DNA from: Algoriphagus lacus
GTDB lineage: Bacteria > Bacteroidota > Bacteroidia > Cytophagales > Cyclobacteriaceae
NCBI RefSeq assembly: GCF_003583985.1
Contig: NZ_QXML01000011.1
Location: 62,001-126,000 of the forward strand
Reading direction: 5' to 3'
Length of the DNA: 64,000 nucleotides
The notes under the pieces are model-generated. The model worked only from the letters and a program-made list of their open reading frames with translations, made no database searches and was not told where the DNA came from. Position 1 is the stretch's first letter. Every line of letters starts with the position of its first letter. Both the position numbers and the translations under genes were made by a program. Positions 41,971 through 51,400 of this stretch are shown piece after piece.

Positions 41971-44421
41971 ATGTACCCGAATTCTTCTCCAATTAACTCA
42001 AACAATACTCAGTCTCCTTTTATGATTCAGCAGGAAGACGAGATTGATTTGAAAGTAATCCTGTTCAATTACCTCCAATACTGGCCGGTAATTCTCTTTT
42101 TTGCTTTTGCAGGACTGGTGGCAGCTTTCTTTTTCAACAGGTTAACCACTCCGATTTACAAAGTGGAATCCACCGTTATCGTCAAGGATGAGAACAATTC
42201 CTTGGGAGCTGATTTGTTTGAATCAGCGGGTTTGGTGGGACTTCAGGGTAAAAGCAATATTGAAAATGAAATCGGAGTACTGAAGTCCTTTTCATTGGCT
42301 CAGGAAACCTTGAATAAATTGGATTTCAATGTTCAATATTTCGAGGAGGACTTTTTGAAGTATAATCAGATCTATGGTAACTACCCGGTTTTCATCAAGG
42401 TCGATTGGACCAAAGAACAAGTCGTAGGTGGGCTTTTCAAAATTGAAGTGATTGATGAATCTAATTTCCAGCTTTCAATTGTTGAAAATGAGTTTCAGAT
42501 TTTCAACCCCAACGATCCATACTATAAAACTAATTTAGAAGAGCTAAAACTCAGTCAGGATGTTTTTCAGTTTGGACAGCCGGTAAAAGGGGATTCCTTT
42601 GAGTTTACCGTAGAAAAAGTTTCCGCAATTGGCGGTGAGCAGGTGTTTTTTAAAATGATTGATACGCCGAGTTTAGCCTTAAACTTCAAGGATCAACTTA
42701 CTGTATCCCCGTCTAACAAGCAAAGCTCAATTCTTATTTTGGGACTCGAGACACCTTTGAGAAGAATGGGTGAGGATTACCTCAACAAGCTGATGGAAAC
42801 TTACCTTCAGCGGGAATTGGACGATAAAAATCGTACTGCCGAAAATACCATTTTGTTTATTGATCAGCAGCTCAGTGGAATCACAGATTCCCTGAGAGGA
42901 TCTGAAAACAAGCTTCAGCAGTACCGATCAGAAAACAAGATTTTTAATCTTTCCCAGGAAGGTTCTATCATATTTGAAAGACTTCAGGAGTATGAAAAGG
43001 AAAAGGGGATGAATGAGGTCAACCTCAAATACCTCCAGACCCTGAGCACTTATCTCGGAAGTGGACAGGCTGGGGAATTGGTTTCTCCTTCCATTGTAGG
43101 TACTACTGATCCCCTGTTGAATGCCCTGGTGCAAAATCTCTCCGAACTACAGGCAGAGAGGGTTCGCCTTACAGCCAATTTCTCAGACCAAACTCCACAG
43201 GTAAGAGATATCAATGCAAGGATTCAGAGCACTACAAAAGCACTGCAGGAAAATGTGAATTCTGCCATTACCAATACGAAGAACGTCTTGGCTGATCTCA
43301 ATAACCGAATCCGGATGATCGAGCAGGATATCAATGCCCTGCCGGAGACCGAACGAAATCTTCTCGGCTATCAGCGTCAGTTTACTATCAACGAAAATAT
43401 TTACATCTATTTCCTTCAGAAAAAAGCCGAAGCGGAAATTACCAAGGCATCAAACATGCCGAGTAATATGATTTTGGATTTTGGGAAATCAGGGGTTTTG
43501 CCGGTGGCACCCAAGCGCTCACTGAATCTGTTAATAGGTCTTATTTTGGGATTCATTCTTCCAATCGGATTTATTACGGTGAAGGATTTTCTGAATACGA
43601 CAATCGAGGATCCCAAAGAACTGGAAAAACAAATCAAGGTTCCCCTGATTGGTATGATTGGACGCAATAATTCCGATGATGCACTGCCGGTCTTCAATAA
43701 TCCAAGATCCACTGTGACTGAATCTTTCAGGTCCCTTAGAGCTGATTTGACTTATTTGAGCATGCAACGGGAAAAGTTAACCCTGTTGTTTACCTCATCA
43801 ATCTCCGGGGAAGGAAAAACCTTCGTTTCCATGAATATGGCATCGGTTTTTGCCTTGATGGGGAAAAAGACGATTCTGATCGGATTGGACCTAAGAAAAC
43901 CTAGAATTGCCCAGGATTTTGGGTTGACGAATGACAAAGGAATGAGTACTTGCCTGAGTAGCAATACCTCTTGGAAAGAGGTAGTAAAGCCCTCCGGATA
44001 CGAAAATCTGGATGTAATTCTTTCCGGTCCCATTCCTCCAAATCCTGCAGAATTATTGCTTCAGGAAAAATTCAGTCGAATAATCAAAGAGATCAAGGAC
44101 AACTATGATATCGTTGTTTTTGACTGTCCTCCGGTAGGGTTGGTTTCCGAATCCAAAGAGCTTTTTGCTTTTGCGGATATCAGTTTTTATGTGTTCCGTC
44201 AGGGGTATTCCATCAAAGGGAATACGCAGATTCTAAACAACCTGGTTGAAAAAGGAGGAGTAAGCAAGATTTACGGAGTACTGAATGATCTTCATATCGA
44301 CAAAGGCTACGGATACGGGTACGGCTATGGATACGGGTACGGCTATGGTAACAATTCCTATGGGTACCATGAGGAAGTTCAGTTACCTTGGTGGAAGAGA
44401 GCCTTGAGAAGGCAGAAGTAA
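41971..44421 (+). CDS. Wzc-like polysaccharide co-polymerase / tyrosine autokinase
   Basis: A TTG at 41956 lies upstream in frame, but the ATG at 41971, just after the Wza-like stop, is preferred, giving 816 aa. Architecture: TM1 at about 35-57 with a Wzz domain following; a long coiled coil at about 280-460; TM2 at about 510-530 (LIGLILGFILPIGFITV); then the cytoplasmic kinase with Walker A SSISGEGKTF (about 609), Walker A' ILIGLDLRKP and Walker B IVVFDCPPVG. The tail is a (GY)n run followed by basic residues, the expected autophosphorylated tyrosine cluster. The Gly-Tyr run is coded by two exact 18-bp direct repeats (44311-44328 and 44329-44346). Confidence 0.93.
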   Translation: MYPNSSPINSNNTQSPFMIQQEDEIDLKVILFNYLQYWPVILFFAFAGLVAAFFFNRLTTPIYKVESTVIVKDENNSLGADLFESAGLVGLQGKSNIENEIGVLKSFSLAQETLNKLDFNVQYFEEDFLKYNQIYGNYPVFIKVDWTKEQVVGGLFKIEVIDESNFQLSIVENEFQIFNPNDPYYKTNLEELKLSQDVFQFGQPVKGDSFEFTVEKVSAIGGEQVFFKMIDTPSLALNFKDQLTVSPSNKQSSILILGLETPLRRMGEDYLNKLMETYLQRELDDKNRTAENTILFIDQQLSGITDSLRGSENKLQQYRSENKIFNLSQEGSIIFERLQEYEKEKGMNEVNLKYLQTLSTYLGSGQAGELVSPSIVGTTDPLLNALVQNLSELQAERVRLTANFSDQTPQVRDINARIQSTTKALQENVNSAITNTKNVLADLNNRIRMIEQDINALPETERNLLGYQRQFTINENIYIYFLQKKAEAEITKASNMPSNMILDFGKSGVLPVAPKRSLNLLIGLILGFILPIGFITVKDFLNTTIEDPKELEKQIKVPLIGMIGRNNSDDALPVFNNPRSTVTESFRSLRADLTYLSMQREKLTLLFTSSISGEGKTFVSMNMASVFALMGKKTILIGLDLRKPRIAQDFGLTNDKGMSTCLSSNTSWKEVVKPSGYENLDVILSGPIPPNPAELLLQEKFSRIIKEIKDNYDIVVFDCPPVGLVSESKELFAFADISFYVFRQGYSIKGNTQILNNLVEKGGVSKIYGVLNDLHIDKGYGYGYGYGYGYGYGNNSYGYHEEVQLPWWKRALRRQK
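44311..44346 (+). repeat. Two exact 18-bp direct repeats coding Gly-Tyr
   Basis: The 18-base unit starting GGATACGGG occurs twice without change, inside the tyrosine-rich tail of the Wzc-like kinase. Such a unit can change length by slippage in steps of three GY pairs, altering the number of phosphorylatable tyrosines. Confidence 0.8.
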
Positions 44422-45134
44422 TAGCTTTACTACAACACGTTTTCAGAATTCTTTTTCCTGCCAAAGGGCTAAATAGATTTATTTTCAAAGAAATGATGGC
44501 TTGATACACAGCTGTTAAAAAGTTCATTAACAAGGCATATCAACAATCCTGGCTTGCTTTCTCAAATCAGAGAATTGGTTATCCTCTTCATCTTCGCTGG
44601 CCAAAATTCTTTGATAGGGATTTCATATCAGTTGCGCCTTTATGGAAGTCATTTTCCTGCATTATTTTAAAAATAGGAATACCCTTCAATTTTTGCATCT
44701 AATTAAGTAGAATTGGTTGTTTTCTAAACTGATTGACAAACTAAACCATCAAATCCTTCTCTGAAATTAAGCCTCTAGTTTGGGCTGTTTGGGTCCTGCG
44801 GTTTTTGAATCTTTGAAACACCCTTATGAAATCAGCCATAATTTTTTTCCACTTAAGTATTTGTTATTCTTGAATTTGAAATTTAACTTGTATCTATTCT
44901 TTAATGAATTTTTGCAATTCTCCGAAGTTCTTTTTTGAAATCAAATCGGAACTTTTGAATCGGTACTGGATAATTACCCTCTTTGGTGGATTTACTGTTT
45001 TTGGGAAAAGGGTTGAAATTCTGTTCAGTTTAATTGGATAGTTCACATGAGGTGATTAATGTCGATCGTCATGGAATATTCATGCGGTGCTTTTTAATTC
45101 AGGTCTTTTAAAATTTTCCGTTTAAGCTTTTTTT
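44422..45134. other. 713-base AT-rich gap before the large operon
   Basis: No supported gene is visible on either strand; the short frames present lack good starts and family-like sequence. I found no copy of the shared operator module, no strong hairpin with a T-run and no tRNA-like fold. The last 100 bases must hold the promoter of the operon, but I cannot point to a convincing -33/-7 pair. It may include an untranslated leader or a small RNA. Confidence 0.5.
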
Positions 45135-47687
45135 ATGCCTTTTCAAAAAATGATTTGCGGCCCGATTCTACGTCGAGTAGAAAAAGATAAGGTTTCGGTT
45201 TGGGCGGCCTTCATGTCCAACCAGCACATTACCTTGAAAATCTGGGAAGGGGATAACATCAAGCACACTGGTGGCAACCTGTTTACTACAGGGAGTTCTC
45301 CCTTGGCAGAAGGGGAGACCCATACACTTCAGTTTGGCCAAAACCTCTGGATTGCACTGGCAACAGTCACCATTCCCAGTCCCGGCCTACAGTCTGGTCA
45401 GGTGTACAGTTACAACATGGTGTACCGGGACAGCGACGGAACACAGGATGTTGATTTTCTCAGTGACAAGTTCCTCTCGGATGAGAAGTCGGAGGGGGAT
45501 CGTCCCCAATTGGCGATCGGGTATAAAAAAGATGTCTTGCCTTCTTTTTGTCTACCGGGGGAAACTCCAGACAAGCTGAATATCATCCATGGGAGTTGCA
45601 GGAAAATGCACGGTCATGGGGAGGATGCCTTGGCTCTCCTGGATAGTAAGATCAAGGACAATTTGGACAAGCCGGACAAGCGTCCTCAGGCACTCTTTCT
45701 CACCGGAGATCAGATTTATGCGGATGAGGTGCCTGGGTTTTTCCTGAGAAGTATCGCTTCCATGGATGGGAGCTCCCTCTTTGGGCCAAACACCGAAAAG
45801 ATGAAAATCAATGAAGGTTCGGGAGCGGCTCAGGAGTTTGAAGCGGATATGGTCAACTACCCCCCTTATTTCCGCCAACGATTGGTCAATAAGTACGCGG
45901 GATTTTCAAGTCAGGCAGCAGCCAATCATTTGCTCAGCTTTGAAGAGTTTGCTGCCACTTACCTGAGGTATTGGAACATTCGCTCCTGGAGTAGCGCCAT
46001 GGTTTCAGAGCTGGACAAAATCGCCAAAGCCAGCCCCGATGAGCTTTATTCCAAGGTTGATTCCCTGGTTTCCAAATTTGTGGATAGTTCGGGAGTGGAT
46101 GCAGATACCAATCTGGTCAACCTGATTCGTGGCAGTCGGCCCACTGATTCATTTATATTCAGCGAAGACAGCATCACCAAGGCCCAATTCAGCGACTCCA
46201 ATTCTGATAAATACAAGGACTGGCTGAAGCATACCAAGCTCGCGCTTAAACATGAGCTGGTGGATATGGCCGCTTTCATGAAGAAACTACCGGAGGTCAG
46301 CAGGGTCCTGGCCAATGTCCCCACCTACATGATCATGGACGATCACGAGGTGACGGATGATTGGTTTATGACCAAACGCTGGAACAATCAGGTGCTTTCC
46401 AAGCCTTTTGGTCGGGACATCATCCGAAATGCCATGATGGCTTATGCGGTTTTCCAAGACTGGGGCAACAACCCGGAAGAGTACAAGGAAGCGATCAGTA
46501 TGATTTTCGATGAAATGACTGATAGCACCAAAAAGAAAGCCCAGTTTCTCCTCTACACCGGGGAATATGCCTACCGCTATGCTAACAACATGCATTTGAA
46601 CACACTTCGGACCGAGGTGATCGAGAAAATGGAAAACATGTTGGGCATGGGGAGTTCTCCTACCTCACTCAAGTGGAACTATTCCGTTAAGCTGGGGGCC
46701 ACGCAGGCTATTGTGCTGGATACCCGAACCCAGCGGCATTACCAAAGTCTGAATACCACACCGGAGTTGATTTCCGAAAGTGGGCTTTCCGAGCAAGCAC
46801 CCAATACCCTCACGGATAATCCTCCCTTTGTGTTTGTGGTTTCTCCCTGTCCTGTCCTGGGTCTTCCCAATTTTGAAGATTTGGTGCAGCCTGCCGCAAC
46901 GGCTGTAATTGCTTTGGCAGGGAACAATGAAGGCAATCCGGGTATACTCGGAGGCGAACTCAACTTTGATTTCGAGGCCTGGGGATTTAATGTGACAGGC
47001 TTTGAACGCCTGATTGCCAAGCTGGATTCTTATAAAAAAGTGGTCCTTCTGTCAGGGGATGTCCATTATGGGGCTACCACAGTTCTGGATTATTGGAAAG
47101 GATCTTCCGCTGATCCCAGCAGCCGGATGGTTCAGCTTACTTCCAGTGCCCTTAAAAACGAGTGGATTCCCAACGTACGCATCCTCAAAAGTGCCATGGT
47201 GCAGCGTATCCTGACCAGTTTCGGGGATGGACTGTCCAAGTTTGGCTGGAAAGATAAACTCGTCTCCACCAGTGGGGCAGTCACTCCTCGTAATAGACAA
47301 CGGCTGCGACATACAGTAGCCACTATTCCCATTGAGGGCTGGACTCCCGGGGCAACCGTAAATCCCGCTCCGGACTGGAGATGGAAGTTGAAAGTCCTGA
47401 AAGACATGAAAGGACTCGAGGAAGACCCGGTGGAGTCAGACCTGGTGCTTGGCAATGCCGACTCCATGAAAGAGGGGTATTTCAAGATTGTCTCCAGACA
47501 TCAAAAGGCCTATATCGACGGAAAATCCCCACGAATCGCGTGGAACAGCAATGTGGGCTGGGTCACCTTCACTGCAGACGGTGACAGTTGGAAATTAAAA
47601 CATGAGCTTTTGGGCGCCAAAATGGCCTATGAAGTGCCGCTAAAAACCCCGGAAGCAGAGCGTGCCAAACCGGAATTGCCTACTTAA
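45135..47687 (+). CDS. PhoD-like metallophosphatase domain protein
   Basis: This 850-aa protein has a C-terminal-heavy PhoD-like phosphoesterase core. Metal-site motifs are IIHGSCRKMHGHGED (about 149), LFLTGDQIYADEV (about 186), YMIMDDHEVTDDWF (about 397) and VVLLSGDVHYGATT (about 636). These match the PhoD arrangement of Asp, Asp-Tyr, DDHE and SGDVH. The N-terminal 110 residues start GPILRRVEKDKVSVWAAF, a beta-domain usual before such cores. Unlike secreted PhoD it has no signal peptide, so it is probably cytosolic or exported by another route. It heads a five-gene unit of unknown role and could hydrolyse a phosphodiester or lipid-linked substrate handled by the other proteins (inference). 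Confidence 0.85.
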   Translation: MPFQKMICGPILRRVEKDKVSVWAAFMSNQHITLKIWEGDNIKHTGGNLFTTGSSPLAEGETHTLQFGQNLWIALATVTIPSPGLQSGQVYSYNMVYRDSDGTQDVDFLSDKFLSDEKSEGDRPQLAIGYKKDVLPSFCLPGETPDKLNIIHGSCRKMHGHGEDALALLDSKIKDNLDKPDKRPQALFLTGDQIYADEVPGFFLRSIASMDGSSLFGPNTEKMKINEGSGAAQEFEADMVNYPPYFRQRLVNKYAGFSSQAAANHLLSFEEFAATYLRYWNIRSWSSAMVSELDKIAKASPDELYSKVDSLVSKFVDSSGVDADTNLVNLIRGSRPTDSFIFSEDSITKAQFSDSNSDKYKDWLKHTKLALKHELVDMAAFMKKLPEVSRVLANVPTYMIMDDHEVTDDWFMTKRWNNQVLSKPFGRDIIRNAMMAYAVFQDWGNNPEEYKEAISMIFDEMTDSTKKKAQFLLYTGEYAYRYANNMHLNTLRTEVIEKMENMLGMGSSPTSLKWNYSVKLGATQAIVLDTRTQRHYQSLNTTPELISESGLSEQAPNTLTDNPPFVFVVSPCPVLGLPNFEDLVQPAATAVIALAGNNEGNPGILGGELNFDFEAWGFNVTGFERLIAKLDSYKKVVLLSGDVHYGATTVLDYWKGSSADPSSRMVQLTSSALKNEWIPNVRILKSAMVQRILTSFGDGLSKFGWKDKLVSTSGAVTPRNRQRLRHTVATIPIEGWTPGATVNPAPDWRWKLKVLKDMKGLEEDPVESDLVLGNADSMKEGYFKIVSRHQKAYIDGKSPRIAWNSNVGWVTFTADGDSWKLKHELLGAKMAYEVPLKTPEAERAKPELPT

Positions 47688-47793
47688 TGCATAATCAGGT
47701 CCGACTTGGCCCGGAAAAATCCATTCAAAAAGCCGAAGCCGGAATTACCATACACTGCGCGTAAAAATGAAATAGGATGTAAACTGAACTAAA

Positions 47794-50700
47794 ATGGCAG
47801 AAGAAAATAGCCAGGATTTTTTCCAGCAAGTACTCAAGCTTTTCTACGAAATCATCAAGCCAGGGCTGGATATTTTTGGAGATGATCAGGCAAGAAATGA
47901 GCTTTTGGGATCGCTCGGTCTGCCTCCAACCGGAGGGTCCACTATTCCTGTAGGTACCAGCCTGGAGGAATACGTTAACAAAGCCGACGATGAAGTACAA
48001 CCCTTCAAACTGGCGGGTGCAATTGCCGACATGACGGCGATTGTAATGGCCATTGAGGGAGTAGTTCAGGCGGCCATTGCTGCCTCCGACGGGGAAGAGG
48101 AACGGACGGCAAATGAAATAGTCACTGCCATCCTCAACTTGCTGACCCTGGAGTACCTGAGACGGCGGCAGCCTGCTGTCCACTCCGTACTCAGCCTACT
48201 CAATGCACTGGACACCAAAATGGCTGCCGCTGGAGGTTCTTCCAATTTCATTGTAGAGGACATTGGGGCCTTTTTTAAAAATCTGGGTAAGGGTTTGGAA
48301 GACGAAGAATCTGCCGCAGCCCTTTCGGATTCCCTGTTTTTGGCCATTGCAGCAGGCCTGTTTTTTCTGGATCATTTTCTGAGAAAAGGGGGAGTGGATA
48401 ACCTGATGATCGGATCCAATTACGGCTACGAGGGCACGGTATCCAGCACTACTCCATTAGCTGACCAAATCTCCAATCGTGCCTTAACCTATGGTGTGGA
48501 AGCCAAGATTGCGGGTGAGGTACCTTTGAAACTCTACAATACCCTTCTTTTTGCTCCAAAAGAGCATGGAGGAGTTGCTTTTGTGACCAAGCTACTTGGC
48601 AAGAGTGCAAAGACCTTTAACATAGGAGAGGATGATAAGCATTCCATAGGATATGATGTCACGGGAGATGGACTCTTCCGAATCGGAACTTTACCTGAAG
48701 CCAAAGGAGGTCCTGCCAATAAGTTTACGGTCTTTTACAGCTACAATACCCCCAATCCTACCAAAATCGCCCTACTGGATAAGCCCGTTATCAAGTTCGC
48801 ACTGGGCACTGCCAAAGTAGGTGTAATGGTCAAACCCGATGACCTCCTGGTCAAAGGGATCCTCAATATTCACTATCAGGTCGGAAAAGGAAGCCTTACG
48901 GGTTTCCCCTTTAGTCTTATTCCGGATTTGGATGACAAATTCCCCTTGGGCATAGGCTACTCGCTCAAGAATGGATTTATCGTGGATGGCAATGGCAATA
49001 TCGGGATCGATGAACCAAAAAAATCCACCCCTGCGGAGGGATCTTCCTCCGGAGAAAGGACTTCGTCCTCCAGCCATGCCCTGAGTGGCTCAGGTGACGG
49101 AGCCCCTGCCCCTGCCCCAGCCGAATCAGGTGGTGAAGCTGACGCAGTAGCTAAAATCTTGGGCACATTGCTCAACGCACTCAACATGCGCCTTCCCCTT
49201 CATAAAAATCTGGGGGACATCATCGGTTTGGAAGTATTAACCATCAAGGTAAATGTGAATGAGGACATGAGTTCCATAGAGATGGAAGTCTCCCTGGACT
49301 TCTGGATTAAGTTTGGCCCTCCTGTCATGCTTACCATTAATCGACTCGGACTCAATCTCAAGGCTACCAAGCTGGAAGGGAATGGGGGAGTATTTGGCTA
49401 CGATTTGGTTCCGGCCATCAAGTGGCCCACCGGTGCGGGAATCCGAATCAATGCCGGAGTGGTGACAGGGGGAGGATTCCTTTACTTTGATCCGGACAAA
49501 GGAGAGTACTTTGGTGCGCTTGAGCTTTCCTTCCAAAACCTGTTTGATCTCAAAGCCATCGGGATCATCAATACCAAAATGCCGGATGGAAGCGAAGGCT
49601 TCTCACTGCTTATCATTGTAACGGCAGAATTCTCCCCGGTGCAGTTGGGCTTCGGATTTACGCTTATTGGGGTAGGGGGGCTGCTGGGGGTCAACAGAAG
49701 GGCAGAAGTCGAAAGCCTCCGGGTTGGACTCAAGACCAATGCCCTGAAAAGCATCCTATTTCCCGAAGATGTGGTTGGAAATATATCCCGTATCATCAGC
49801 GACATCAAGCAGATCTTCCCCATCAAAGAAGATACTTTCCTGATTGGCCTGATGGGAAAAATCGGCTGGGGTACTCCTACGCTCATTTCCATTGAGCTCG
49901 GGATAATTCTTGAACTGCCTGAACCCAAAATTATCATTTTGGGTGTGGTCAAAATGGCCCTTCCCACAGAGGAAACTGCTCTTGTTAAAATTCAGGTCAA
50001 CTTCCTTGGCGTGATCGATTTCCAAAATGGCTTTGTGTATTTCGAAGCCAGGTTGTTTGACTCCAAGCTGGTAGGTTTTCCGCTCACAGGAAGTTTGGCT
50101 TTGGTAGTTGCATGGGGGGGTAGCGATGCCTTTGGACTCAGCATTGGAGGTTTTCATCCGGATTTCAAAGACCTTCCCACAGTCCCGACACTCCCTGGAG
50201 CATTCCGGGATATGGATCGAATCAGTCTGCAGCTTTTGAGCGGTGACAATCCCCGCTTAAGTGTCGAATGCTACCTTGCTGCCACTTCCAATTCAGTTCA
50301 GTTTGGAGCCAAACTGGAGCTTTTGGCCCAAGGCCCTTTGGATTTCAACTTGTACGGCAAACTTCAGTTGGACGTCCTCTTTATTTTTGATCCCTTCAGT
50401 TTTATTGTCCGGCTCGAAGCCACCTTGGCTATTCGTCAAGGAACGAGTGTACTTTTTGGGATTCACTTCATGGGCAAACTTTCAGGCCCAACCCCTTGGA
50501 ATATTGCCGGGGAGGTCAGCTTCGGTCTTCTTTTTGTCACGGTTACCATCAGTTTCGACGAGACTTGGGGCGATCCCCGTCCGGATGTTGCCGTCGAGAC
50601 GGAAGACCTCCTGGCCCTTTTGACTGCGGAGATTCAAAAGTCCGGTAACTGGAGGCCTATCCTTCCAGCCAACAACCACCTTCATGTCAGCCTTCGACAG

Positions 50701-51381
50701 ATTCCTGAAGACCAGATGCCTGAGCTTTTGATCCAGCCTTTTGGTTCGATCACCTTCAGCCAGCGCAGTCTCCCTCTAAACATGGAGATCAAAAAGTACG
50801 GCAACCGAAAGCCCCTCAAAGCCAACGAAGCCAACTTCCGAATTACTGAAGCCATGGTCGGAGGAGTCAAGCCTACACTGACTCCAGCTCAGGAACTCTT
50901 TGCCGTCGGAAACTATATTCCGCTTTCTGAGGATGAGAAGCTTTCCAGAAAATCCTTTGAAAAATTGGAAAGTGGGGTGACCATCCAGGATTCTGGAGAG
51001 CTGAGGTTGGCACCTGAAACCTTGGATCCGGTCACCTTGGATTACGAACTCGACTATACCTATGATGATGATGTAGCTCCCTCTCGTAGGTTTACCAAAA
51101 TTCCAATGGGTGGATTTAAGCACATGGTGCGGGGTGCAGGGATATCGGGTTCCCGACTCTCCTGGAGAAATGAGGCTTCCAAATCCCTGAACTCCCCAGA
51201 AAAAGTGGCTTTGAAAACCTCCGGATTCACCATTGCCTCCAATGATGATCTCAAGGAACTCAATTCTTCCTATAGGTCGGAAAGCTATGCTGCAGCCTTG
51301 GAATCACTCCGCAAACTCACTGAAAAGAACGCATCCTCCAAGAGTAAGTACCAGGTGGTAGGCGTGCATGAATTGGTATAA
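47794..51381 (+). CDS. Large DUF6603-like protein
   Basis: This 1195-aa protein has no signal peptide. Residues 1-110 are helical (FFQQVLKLFYEIIKPGLDIF). About 200-400 are mixed, and about 409-450 are a low-complexity Ser/Gly/Ala/Pro linker. From about 460 to 960 there is a long array of beta-strands alternating hydrophobic and polar residues (LGFGFTLIGVGGLLGVNR, IGGFHPDFKDLP, GDNPRLSVECYLAATSNSVQ, GPTPWNIAGEVSFGLL). The latter motifs match what I remember of DUF6603, a family of unknown function in bacteria and some fungi (assignment from memory). The strand array suggests an elongated sheet or groove. It lies 106 bases after the phosphatase gene and 19 bases before the next one. Confidence 0.7.
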   Translation: MAEENSQDFFQQVLKLFYEIIKPGLDIFGDDQARNELLGSLGLPPTGGSTIPVGTSLEEYVNKADDEVQPFKLAGAIADMTAIVMAIEGVVQAAIAASDGEEERTANEIVTAILNLLTLEYLRRRQPAVHSVLSLLNALDTKMAAAGGSSNFIVEDIGAFFKNLGKGLEDEESAAALSDSLFLAIAAGLFFLDHFLRKGGVDNLMIGSNYGYEGTVSSTTPLADQISNRALTYGVEAKIAGEVPLKLYNTLLFAPKEHGGVAFVTKLLGKSAKTFNIGEDDKHSIGYDVTGDGLFRIGTLPEAKGGPANKFTVFYSYNTPNPTKIALLDKPVIKFALGTAKVGVMVKPDDLLVKGILNIHYQVGKGSLTGFPFSLIPDLDDKFPLGIGYSLKNGFIVDGNGNIGIDEPKKSTPAEGSSSGERTSSSSHALSGSGDGAPAPAPAESGGEADAVAKILGTLLNALNMRLPLHKNLGDIIGLEVLTIKVNVNEDMSSIEMEVSLDFWIKFGPPVMLTINRLGLNLKATKLEGNGGVFGYDLVPAIKWPTGAGIRINAGVVTGGGFLYFDPDKGEYFGALELSFQNLFDLKAIGIINTKMPDGSEGFSLLIIVTAEFSPVQLGFGFTLIGVGGLLGVNRRAEVESLRVGLKTNALKSILFPEDVVGNISRIISDIKQIFPIKEDTFLIGLMGKIGWGTPTLISIELGIILELPEPKIIILGVVKMALPTEETALVKIQVNFLGVIDFQNGFVYFEARLFDSKLVGFPLTGSLALVVAWGGSDAFGLSIGGFHPDFKDLPTVPTLPGAFRDMDRISLQLLSGDNPRLSVECYLAATSNSVQFGAKLELLAQGPLDFNLYGKLQLDVLFIFDPFSFIVRLEATLAIRQGTSVLFGIHFMGKLSGPTPWNIAGEVSFGLLFVTVTISFDETWGDPRPDVAVETEDLLALLTAEIQKSGNWRPILPANNHLHVSLRQIPEDQMPELLIQPFGSITFSQRSLPLNMEIKKYGNRKPLKANEANFRITEAMVGGVKPTLTPAQELFAVGNYIPLSEDEKLSRKSFEKLESGVTIQDSGELRLAPETLDPVTLDYELDYTYDDDVAPSRRFTKIPMGGFKHMVRGAGISGSRLSWRNEASKSLNSPEKVALKTSGFTIASNDDLKELNSSYRSESYAAALESLRKLTEKNASSKSKYQVVGVHELV

Positions 51382-51400
51382 AATCTAAAATGAGACACGT

